Shown here in pieces: positions 49,401 through 62,100 of a stretch of 64,000 nucleotides of DNA (its first letter is position 1; each line of letters starts with the position of its first letter). The notes under the pieces are model-generated. The model made no database searches. It had not been told where the DNA came from and saw nothing but the letters and a program-made list of their open reading frames with translations. Origin of the DNA: Zhengitettix transpicula (lineage: Eukaryota; Arthropoda; Insecta; Orthoptera; Tetrigidae); NCBI GenBank assembly GCA_037074705.1, contig JAYJMR010000028.1, forward strand, positions 186,001 to 250,000, in the 5' to 3' direction. Made by a program: the position numbers and the translations under genes.

Positions 49401-52400
49401 TAATGGTACCAATAGGGGTAGATTTTATACTAAAATTTTATATTAATTTTCGACTATTATTCACATCGGTATACGTCTTAATCCTAGAAGTAAACCTTAT
49501 AAAGGAAAATTTAAATATTTTAAAAAAATTTTATGCTTGCAAAAATATTTTTAAATAAAGTGGCATTTTCATACGCGTTCATGGTTATGGCACCAATAAG
49601 TAATGATTTTATACTGAAATTCATTATTTTTATTTTCGATTATTTTGACAATGGTATACGTCTTGATGCCAGAAGAAAACCTTTCGAGTGTAAATTTTAA
49701 TATTTAAAAAAAAATTAAATGCGTGCTAAAATATGTTTAAAAAAAGTAGCGTTTTCATTGCTATCCGTGGTAATGGTACCAATAGGGGTAGATTTTATAC
49801 TAAAATTTTATACTAAAATTTTATTATTATTTTTCGACTATTATTCACATCGGTATACGTCTTAATCCTAGAAGTAAACCTTACAAAGGAAAATTTAAAT
49901 ATTTTAAAAAAATTTTATGCTTGCAAAAATATTTTTAAATAAAGTGGCATTTTCATACGCTTTCATGGTTATGGCACCAATAAGTAATAATTTTATACTG
50001 AAATTCATTACTTTTATTTTCGATTATTTTGACAATGGTATACGTCTTGATGCCAGAAGAAAACCTTTCGAGTGTAAATTTTAATATTTAAAAAAAAATT
50101 AAATGCGTGCTAAAATATGTTTGAACAAAGTAGCGTTTTCATTGCTATCCGTGGTAATGGTACCAATAGGGGTAGATTTTATACTAAAATTTTATACTAA
50201 AATTTTATTATTATTTTTCGACTATTATTCACATCGGTATACGTCTTAATCCTAGAAGTAAACCTTACAAAGGAAAATTTAAATATTTTAAAAAAATTTT
50301 ATGCTTGCAAAAATATTTTTAAATAAAGTGGCATTTTCATACGCGTTCATGGTTATGGCACCAATAAGTAATGATTTTATACTGAAATTCATTATTTTTA
50401 TTTTCGATTATTTTGACAATGGTATACGTCTTGATGCCAGAAGAAAACCTTTCGAGTGTAAATTTTAATATTTTAAAAAAAATTAAATGCGTGCTAAAAT
50501 ATGTTTTAAAAAAGTAGCGTTTTCATTGCTATCCGTGGTAATGGTACCAATAGGGGTAGATTTTATACTATAATTTTATTATTATTTTTCGACTATTATT
50601 CACATCGGTATACGTCTTAATCCTACAAGTAAACCTTACAAAGGAAATTTTAAATATTTTAAAAAAATTTTATGCTTGCAAAAATATTTTTAAATAAAGT
50701 GGCATTTTCATACGCGTTCATGGTTATGGCACCAATAAGTAATGATTTTATACTGAAATTCATTATTTTTATTTTCGATTATTTTGACAATGGTATACGT
50801 CTTGATGCCAGAAGAAAACCTTTCGAGTGTAAATTTTAATATTTAAAAAAAAATTAAATGCGTGCTAAAATATGTTTAAAAAAAGTAGCGTTTTCATTGC
50901 TATCCGTGGTAATGGTACCAATAGGGGTAGATTTTATACTAAAATTTTATACTAAAATTTTATTATTATTTTTCGACTATTATTCACATCGGTATACGTC
51001 TTAATCCTAGAAGTAAACCTTACAAAGGAAAATTTAAATTTTTTAAAAAAATTTTATGCTTGCAAAAATATTTTTAAATAAAGTGGCATTTTCATACGCT
51101 TTCATGGTTATGGCACCAATAAGTAATAATTTTATACTGAAATTCATTACTTTTATTTTCGATTATTTTGACAATGGTATACGTCTTGATGCCAGAAGAA
51201 AACCTTTCGAGTGTAAATTTTAATATTTAAAAAAACATTAAATGCGTGCTAAAATATGTTTAAAAAAAGTAGCGTTTTCATTGCTATCCGTGGTAATGGT
51301 AATAATAGGGGTAGATTTTATACTAAAATTTTATACTAAAATTTTATTATTATTTTCCGACTATTATTCACACCGGTATACGTCTTAATCCTAGAAGTAA
51401 ACCTTACAAAGGAAAATTTAAATATTTTAAAAAAATTTTATTCTTGCAAAAATATTTTTAAATAAAGTGGCATTTTCATACGCTTTCATGGTTATGGCAC
51501 CAATAAGTAATGATTTTATACTGAAATTCATTATTTTTATTTTCGATTATTTTGACAATGGTATACGTCTTGATGCCAGAAGAAAACCTTTCGAGTGTAA
51601 ATTTTAATATTTAAAAAAAAATTAAATGCGTGCTAAAATATGTTTAAAAAAAGTAGCGTTTTCATTGCTATCCGTGGTAATGGTACCAATAGGGGTAGAT
51701 TTTATACTAAAATTTTATACTAAAATTTTATTATTATTTTTCGACTATTTTTCACATCGGTATACGTCTTAATCCTAGAAGTAAACCTTACAAAGGAAAA
51801 TTTAAATATTTTAAAAAAATTTTATGCTTGCATAAATATTTTTAAATAAAGTGGCATTTTCATACGCGTTCATGGTTATGGCACCAATAAGTAATGATTT
51901 TATACTGAAATTCATTATTTTTATTTTCGATTATTTTGACAATGGTATACGTCTTGATGCCAGAAGAAAACCTTTCGAGTGTAAATTTTAATATTTAAAA
52001 AAAAATTAAATGCTTGCTAAAATATGTTTAAAAAAAGTAGCGTTTTCGTTGCTATCCGTGGTAATGGTACCAATAGGGGTAGATTTTATACTAAAATTTT
52101 ATTATTATTTTTCGACTATTATTCACATCGGTATACGTCTTAATCCTAGAAGTAAACCTTACAAAGGAAAATTTAAATATTTTAAAAAAATTTTATGCTT
52201 GAAAAAATATTTTTAAATAAAGTGGCATTTTCATACGCGTTCATGGTTATGGCACCAATAAGTAATGATTTTATACTGAAATTCATTATTTTTATTTTCG
52301 TTTATTTTGACAATGGTATACGTCTTGATGCAAGAAGAAAACCTTTCGAGTGTAAATTTTAATATTTAAAAAAACATTAAATGCGTGCTAAAATATGTTT

Positions 52401-53111
52401 AAAAAAAGTAGCGTTTTCATTGCTATCCGTGGTAATGGTAATAATAGGGGTAGATTTTATACTAAAATTTTATACTAAAATTTTATTATTATTTTCCGAC
52501 TATTATTCACACCGGTATACGTCTTAATCCTAGAAGTAAACCTTACAAAGGAAAATTTAAATATTTTAAAAAAATTTAATTCTTGCAAAAATATTTTTAA
52601 ATAAAGTGGCATTTTCATACGCTTTCATGGTTATGGCACCAATAAGTAATGATTTTATACTGAAATTCATTATTTTTATTTTCGATTATTTTGACAATGG
52701 TATACGTCTTGATGCCAGAAGAAAACCTTTCGAGTGTAAATTTTAATATTTAAAAAAAAATTAAATGCGTGCTAAAATATGTTTAAAAAAAGTAGCGTTT
52801 TCGTTGCTATCCGTGGTAATGGTACCAATAGGGGTAGATTTTATACTAAAATTTTATATTAATTTTCGACTATTATTCACATCGGTATACGTCTTAATCC
52901 TAGAAGTAAACCTTATAAAGGAAAATTTAAATATTTTAAAAAAATTTTATGCTTGCAAAAATATTTTTAAATAAAGTGGCATTTTCATACGCGTTCATGG
53001 TTATGGCACCAATAAGTAATGATTTTATACTGAAATTCATTATTTTTATTTTCGATTATTTTGACAATGGTATACGTCTTGATGCCAGAAGAAAACCTTT
53101 CGAGTGTAAAT
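46453..53111. repeat. Array 3 second copy of the left block, containing R3
   Basis: Copy of 29798-36456, with the 5680-bp unit R3 beginning at about 47432. It shows that the sequence cut by the array 2 junction also exists intact and embedded within array 3. Confidence 0.85.
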
Positions 53112-56100
53112 TTTAATATTTAAAAAAAAATTAAATGCGTGCTAAAATATGTTTTAAAAAAGCAGCGTTTTCATTGCTATCCGTGGTAATGGTACCAATA
53201 GGGGTAGATTTTATACTAAAATTTTATTATTATTTTTCGACTATTATTTACATCGGTATACGTCTTAATCCTAGAAGTAAACCTTACAAAGGAAAATTTA
53301 AATATTTTAAAAAAATTTTATGCTTGCAAAAATATTTTTAAATAAAGTGGCATTTTCATACGCTTTCATGGTTATGGCACCAATAAGTAATAATTTTATA
53401 CTGAAATTCATTACTTTTATTTTCGATTATTTTGACAATGGTATACGTCTTGATGCCAGAAGAAAACCTTTCGAGTGTAAATTTTAATATTTAAAAAAAA
53501 ATTAAATGCGTGCTAAAATATGTTTAAAAAAAGTAGCGTTTTCATTGCTATCCGTGGTAATGGTACCAATAGGGGTAGATTTTATACTAAAATTTTATAC
53601 TAAAATTTTATTATTATTTTTCGACTATTATTCACATCGGTATACGTCTTAATCCTAGAAGTAAACCTTACAAAGGAAAATTTAAATATTTTAAAAAAAT
53701 TTTATGCTTGCAAAAATATTTTTAAATAAAGTGGCATTTTCATACGCGTTCATGGTTATTGCACCAATAAGTAATGATTTTATACTGAAATTCATTATTT
53801 TTATTTTCGATTATTTTGACAATGGTATACGTCTTGATGCCAGAAGAAAACCTTTCGAGTGTAAATTTTAATATTTAAAAAAACATTAAATGCGTGCTAA
53901 AATATGTTTAAAAAAAGTAGCGTTTTCATTGCTATCCGTGGTAATGGTACCAATAGGGGTAGATTTTATACTAAAATTTTATTATTATTTTTCGACTATT
54001 ATTCACATCGGTATACGTCTTAATCCTTGAAGTAAACCTTATAAAGGAAAATTTAAATATTTTAAAAAAATTTTATGCTTGAAAAAATATTTTTAAATAA
54101 AGTGGCATTTTCATACGCGTTCATGGTTATGGCACCAATAAGTAATGATTTTATACTGAAATTCATTATTTTTATTTTCGTTTATTTTGACTATGGTATA
54201 CGTCTTGATGCCAGAAGTAAACCTTTCGAGTGTAAATTTTAATATTTAAAAAAACATTAAATGCGTGATAAAATATGTTTAAAAAAAGTAGCGTTTTCAT
54301 TGCTATCCGTGGTAATGGTACCAATAGGGGTAGATTTTATACTAAAATTTTATACTAAAATTTTATTATTATTTTTCGACTATTATTCACATCGGTATAC
54401 GTCTTAATCCTAGAAGTAAACCTTACAAAGGAAAATTTAAATATTTTTAAAAAAATTTTATGCTTGCATAAATATTTTTAAATAAAGTGGCATTTTCATA
54501 CGCGTTCATGGTTATGGCACCAATAAGTAATGATTTTATACTGAAATTCATTATTTTTATTTTCGATTATTTTGACAATGGTATACGTCTTGATGCCAGA
54601 AGAAAACCTTTCGAGTGTAAATTTTAATATTTAAAAAAAAATTAAATGCGTGCTAAAATATGTTTAAAAAAAGTAGCGTTTTCATTGGTATCCGTGGTAA
54701 TGGTACCAATAGGGGTAGATTTTATACTAAAATTTTATATTAATTTTCGACTATTATTCACATCGGTATACGTCTTAATCCTAGAAGTAAACCTTATAAA
54801 GGAAAATTTAAATATTTTAAAAAAATTTTATGCTTGCAAAAATATTTTTAAATAAAGTGGCATTTTCATACGCGTTCATGGTTATGGCACCAATAAGTAA
54901 TGATTTTATACTGAAATTCATTATTTTTATTTTCGATTATTTTGACAATGGTATACGTCTTGATGCCAGAAGAAAACCTTTCGAGTGTAAATTTTAATAT
55001 TAAAAAAAAAATTAAATGCGTGCTAAAATATGTTTAAAAAAAGTAGCGTTTTCATTGCTATCCGTGGTAATGGTACCAATAGGGGTAGATTTTATACTAA
55101 AATTTTATACTAAAATTTTATTATTATTTTTCGACTATTATTCACATCGGTATACGTCTTAATCCTAGAAGTAAACCTTACAAAGGAAAATTTAAATTTT
55201 TTAAAAAAATTTTATGCTTGCAAAAATATTTTTAAATAAAGTGGCATTTTCATACGCTTTCATGGTTATGGCACCAATAAGTAATAATTTTATACTGAAA
55301 TTCATTACTTTTATTTTCGATTATTTTGACAATGGTATACGTCTTGATGCCAGAAGAAAACCTTTCGAGTGTAAATTTTAATATTTAAAAAAACATTAAA
55401 TGCGTGCTAAAATATGTTTAAAAAAAGTAGCGTTTTCATTGCTATCCGTGGTAATGGTAATAATAGGGGTAGATTTTATACTAAAATTTTATACTAAAAT
55501 TTTATTATTATTTTCCGACTATTATTCACACCGGTATACGTCTTAATCCTAGAAGTAAACCTTACAAAGGAAAATTTAAATATTTTAAAAAAATTTTATT
55601 CTTGCAAAAATATTTTTAAATAAAGTGGCATTTTCATACGCTTTCATGGTTATGGCACCAATAAGTAATGATTTTATACTGAAATTCATTATTTTTATTT
55701 TCGATTATTTTGACAATGGTATACGTCTTGATGCCAGAAGAAAACCTTTCGAGTGTAAATTTTAATATTTAAAAAAAAATTAAATGCGTGCTAAAATATG
55801 TTTAAAAAAAGTAGCGTTTTCATTGCTATCCGTGGTAATGGTACCAATAGGGGTAGATTTTATACTAAAATTTTATACTAAAATTTTATTATTATTTTTC
55901 GACTATTTTTCACATCGGTATACGTCTTAATCCTAGAAGTAAACCTTACAAAGGAAAATTTAAATATTTTAAAAAAATTTTATGCTTGCATAAATATTTT
56001 TAAATAAAGTGGCATTTTCATACGCGTTCATGGTTATGGCACCAATAAGTAATGATTTTATACTGAAATTCATTATTTTTATTTTCGATTATTTTGACAA

Positions 56101-59100
56101 TGGTATACGTCTTGATGCCAGAAGAAAACCTTTCGAGTGTAAATTTTAATATTTAAAAAAAAATTAAATGCTTGCTAAAATATGTTTAAAAAAAGTAGCG
56201 TTTTCGTTGCTATCCGTGGTAATGGTACCAATAGGGGTAGATTTTATACTAAAATTTTATATTAATTTTCGACTATTATTCACATCGGTATACGTCTTAA
56301 TCCTAGAAGTAAACCTTATAAAGGAAAATTTAAATATTTTAAAAAAATTTTATGCTTGCAAAAATATTTTTAAATAAAGTGGCATTTTCATACGCGTTCA
56401 TGGTTATGGCACCAATAAGTAATGATTTTATACTGAAATTCATTATTTTTATTTTCGATTATTTTGACAATGGTATACGTCTTGATGCCAGAAGAAAACC
56501 TTTCGAGTGTAAATTTTAATATTTAAAAAAAAATTAAATGCGTGCTAAAATATGTTTAAAAAAAGTAGCGTTTTCATTGCTATCCGTGGTAATGGTACCA
56601 ATAGGGGTAGATTTTATACTAAAATTTTATACTAAAATTTTATTATTATTTTTCGACTATTATTCACACCGGTATACGTCTTAATCCTAGAAGTAAACCT
56701 TACAAAGGAAAATTTAAATATTTTAAAAAAATTTTATGCTTGCAAAAATATTTTTAAATAAAGATGCATTTTCATACGCGTTCATGGTTATGGCACCAAT
56801 AAGTAATGATTTTATACTGAAATTCATTATTTTTATTTTCGATTATTTTGACAATGGTATACGTCTTGATGCCAGAAGAAAACCTTTCGAGTGTAAATTT
56901 TAATATTTAAAAAAACATTAAATGCGTGCTAAAATATGTTTAAAAAAAGTAGCGTTTTCATTGCTATCCGTGGTAATGGTACCAATAGGGGTAGATTTTA
57001 TACTAAAATTTTATTATTATTTTTCGACTATTATTCACATCGGTATACGTCTTAATCCTAGAAGTAAACCTTACGAAGGAAAATTTAAATATTTTAAAAA
57101 AATTTTATGTTGAAAAAATATTTTTAAATAAAGTGGCATTTTCATACGCGTTCATGGTTATGGCACCAATAAGTAATGATTTTATACTGAAATTCATTAT
57201 TTTTATTTTCGTTTATTTTGACAATGGTATACGTCTTGATGCCAGAAGAAAACCTTTCGAGTGTAAATTTTAATATTTAAAAAAACATTAAATGCGTGCT
57301 AAAATATGTTTAAAAAAAGTAGCGTTTTCATTGCTATCCGTGGTAATGGTAATAATAGGGGTAGATTTTATACTAAAATTTTATACTAAAATTTTATTAT
57401 TATTTTCCGACTATTATTCACACCGGTATACGTCTTAATCCTAGAAGTAAACCTTACAAAGGAAAATTTAAATATTTTAAAAAAATTTTATTCTTGCAAA
57501 AATATTTTTAAATAAAGTGGCATTTTCATACGCTTTCATGGTTATGGCACCAATAAGTAATGATTTTATACTGAAATTCATTATTTTTATTTTCGATTAT
57601 TTTGACAATGGTATACGTCTTGATGCCAGAAGAAAACCTTTCGAGTGTAAATTTTAATATTTAAAAAAAAATTAAATGCGTGCTAAAATATGTTTAAAAA
57701 AAGTAGCGTTTTCGTTGCTATCCGTGGTAATGGTACCAATAGGGGTAGATTTTATACTAAAATTTTATATTAATTTTCGACTATTATTCACATCGGTATA
57801 CGTCTTAATCCTAGAAGTAAACCTTATAAAGGAAAATTTAAATATTTTAAAAAAATTTTATGCTTGCAAAAATATTTTTAAATAAAGTGGCATTTTCATA
57901 CGCGTTCATGGTTATGGCACCAATAAGTAATGATTTTATACTGAAATTCATTATTTTTATTTTCGATTATTTTGACAATGGTATACGTCTTGATGCCAGA
58001 AGAAAACCTTTCGAGTGTAAATTTTAATATTTAAAAAAAAATTAAATGCGTGCTAAAATATGTTTTAAAAAAGCAGCGTTTTCATTGCTATCCGTGGTAA
58101 TGGTACCAATAGGGGTAGATTTTATACTAAAATTTTATTATTATTTTTCGACTATTATTTACATCGGTATACGTCTTAATCCTAGAAGTAAACCTTACAA
58201 AGGAAAATTTAAATATTTTAAAAAAATTTTATGCTTGCAAAAATATTTTTAAATAAAGTGGCATTTTCATACGCTTTCATGGTTATGGCACCAATAAGTA
58301 ATAATTTTATACTGAAATTCATTACTTTTATTTTCGATTATTTTGACAATGGTATACGTCTTGATGCCAGAAGAAAACCTTTCGAGTGTAAATTTTAATA
58401 TTTAAAAAAAAATTAAATGCGTGCTAAAATATGTTTAAAAAAAGTAGCGTTTTCATTGCTATCCGTGGTAATGGTACCAATAGGGGTAGATTTTATACTA
58501 AAATTTTATACTAAAATTTTATTATTATTTTTCGACTATTATTCACATCGGTATACGTCTTAATCCTTGAAGTAAACCTTATAAAGGAAAATTTAAATAT
58601 TTTAAAAAAATTTTATGCTTGAAAAAATATTTTTAAATAAAGTGGCATTTTCATACGCGTTCATGGTTATGGCACCAATAAGTAATGATTTTATACTGAA
58701 ATTCATTATTTTTATTTTCGTTTATTTTGACTATGGTATACGTCTTGATGCCAGAAGTAAACCTTTCGAGTGTAAATTTTAATATTTAAAAAAACATTAA
58801 ATGCGTGATAAAATATGTTTAAAAAAAGTAGCGTTTTCATTGCTATCCGTGGTAATGGTACCAATAGGGGTAGATTTTATACTAAAATTTTATACTAAAA
58901 TTTTATTATTATTTTTCGACTATTATTCACATCGGTATACGTCTTAATCCTAGAAGTAAACCTTACAAAGGAAAATTTAAATATTTTAAAAAAATTTTAT
59001 GCTTGCAAAAATATTTTTAAATAAAGTGGCATTTTCATACGCGTTCATGGTTATTGCACCAATAAGTAATGATTTTATACTGAAATTCATTATTTTTATT

Positions 59101-62100
59101 TTCGATTATTTTGACAATGGTATACGTCTTGATGCCAGAAGAAAACCTTTCGAGTGTAAATTTTAATATTTAAAAAAAAATTAAATGCGTGCTAAAATAT
59201 GTTTAAAAAAAGTAGCGTTTTCATTGCTATCCGTGGTAATGGTACCAATAGGGGTAGATTTTATACTAAAATTTTATATTAATTTTCGACTATTATTCAC
59301 ATCGGTATACGTCTTAATCCTAGAAGTAAACCTTATAAAGGAAAATTTAAATATTTTAAAAAAATTTTATGCTTGCAAAAATATTTTTAAATAAAGTGGC
59401 ATTTTCATACGCGTTCATGGTTATGGCACCAATAAGTAATGATTTTATACTGAAATTCATTATTTTTATTTTCGATTATTTTGACAATGGTATACGTCTT
59501 GATGCCAGAAGAAAACCTTTCGAGTGTAAATTTTAATATTAAAAAAAAAATTAAATGCGTGCTAAAATATGTTTAAAAAAAGTAGCGTTTTCATTGCTAT
59601 CCGTGGTAATGGTACCAATAGGGGTAGATTTTATACTAAAATTTTATACTAAAATTTTATTATTATTTTTCGACTATTATTCACATCGGTATACGTCTTA
59701 ATCCTAGAAGTAAACCTTACAAAGGAAAATTTAAATTTTTTAAAAAAATTTTATGCTTGCAAAAATATTTTTAAATAAAGTGGCATTTTCATACGCTTTC
59801 ATGGTTATGGCACCAATAAGTAATAATTTTATACTGAAATTCATTACTTTTATTTTCGATTATTTTGACAATGGTATACGTCTTGATGCCAGAAGAAAAC
59901 CTTTCGAGTGTAAATTTTAATATTTAAAAAAACATTAAATGCGTGCTAAAATATGTTTAAAAAAAGTAGCGTTTTCATTGCTATCCGTGGTAATGGTAAT
60001 AATAGGGGTAGATTTTATACTAAAATTTTATACTAAAATTTTATTATTATTTTCCGACTATTATTCACACCGGTATACGTCTTAATCCTAGAAGTAAACC
60101 TTACAAAGGAAAATTTAAATATTTTAAAAAAATTTTATTCTTGCAAAAATATTTTTAAATAAAGTGGCATTTTCATACGCTTTCATGGTTATGGCACCAA
60201 TAAGTAATGATTTTATACTGAAATTCATTATTTTTATTTTCGATTATTTTGACAATGGTATACGTCTTGATGCCAGAAGAAAACCTTTCGAGTGTAAATT
60301 TTAATATTTAAAAAAAAATTAAATGCGTGCTAAAATATGTTTAAAAAAAGTAGCGTTTTCATTGCTATCCGTGGTAATGGTACCAATAGGGGTAGATTTT
60401 ATACTAAAATTTTATACTAAAATTTTATTATTATTTTTCGACTATTTTTCACATCGGTATACGTCTTAATCCTAGAAGTAAACCTTACAAAGGAAAATTT
60501 AAATATTTTAAAAAAATTTTATGCTTGCATAAATATTTTTAAATAAAGTGGCATTTTCATACGCGTTCATGGTTATGGCACCAATAAGTAATGATTTTAT
60601 ACTGAAATTCATTATTTTTATTTTCGATTATTTTGACAATGGTATACGTCTTGATGCCAGAAGAAAACCTTTCGAGTGTAAATTTTAATATTTAAAAAAA
60701 AATTAAATGCTTGCTAAAATATGTTTAAAAAAAGTAGCGTTTTCGTTGCTATCCGTGGTAATGGTACCAATAGGGGTAGATTTTATACTAAAATTTTATA
60801 TTAATTTTCGACTATTATTCACATCGGTATACGTCTTAATCCTAGAAGTAAACCTTATAAAGGAAAATTTAAATATTTTAAAAAAATTTTATGCTTGCAA
60901 AAATATTTTTAAATAAAGTGGCATTTTCATACGCGTTCATGGTTATGGCACCAATAAGTAATGATTTTATACTGAAATTCATTATTTTTATTTTCGATTA
61001 TTTTGACAATGGTATACGTCTTGATGCCAGAAGAAAACCTTTCGAGTGTAAATTTTAATATTTAAAAAAAAATTAAATGCGTGCTAAAATATGTTTGAAA
61101 AGAGTAGCGTTTTCATTGCTATCCGTGGTAATGGTACCAATAGGGGTAGATTTTATACTAAAATTTTATACTAAAATTTTATTATTATTTTTCGACTATT
61201 ATTCACATCGGTATACGTCTTAATCCTAGAAGTAAACCTTACAAAGGAAAATTTAAATATTTTAAAAAAATTTTATGCTTGCAAAAATATTTTTAAATAA
61301 AGTGGCATTTTCATACGCGTTCATGGTTATTGCACCAATAAGTAATGATTTTATACTGAAATTCATTATTTTTATTTTCGATTATTTTGACAATGGTATA
61401 CGTCTTGATGCCAGAAGAAAACCTTTCGAGTGTAAATTTTAATATTTAAAAAAACATTAAATGAGTGCTAAAATATGTTTAAAAAAAGTAGCGTTTTCAT
61501 TGCTATCCGTGGTAATGGTACCAATAGGGGTAGATTTTATACTAAAATTTTATTATTATTTTTCGACTATTATTCACATCGGTATACGTCTTAATCCTAG
61601 AAGTAAACCTTACGAAGGAAAATTTAAATATTTTAAAAAAATTTTATGTTGAAAAAATATTTTTAAATAAAGTGGCATTTTCATACGCGTTCATGGTTAT
61701 GGCACCAATAAGTAATGATTTTATACTGAAATTCATTATTTTTATTTTCGTTTATTTTGACAATGGTATACGTCTTGATGCCAGAAGAAAACCTTTCGAG
61801 TGTAAATTTTAATATTTAAAAAAACATTAAATGCGTGCTAAAATATGTTTAAAAAAAGTAGCGTTTTCATTGCTATCCGTGGTAATGGTAATAATAGGGG
61901 TAGATTTTATACTAAAATTTTATACTAAAATTTTATTATTATTTTCCGACTATTATTCACACCGGTATACGTCTTAATCCTAGAAGTAAACCTTACAAAG
62001 GAAAATTTAAATATTTTAAAAAAATTTTATTCTTGCAAAAATATTTTTAAATAAAGTGGCATTTTCATACGCTTTCATGGTTATGGCACCAATAAGTAAT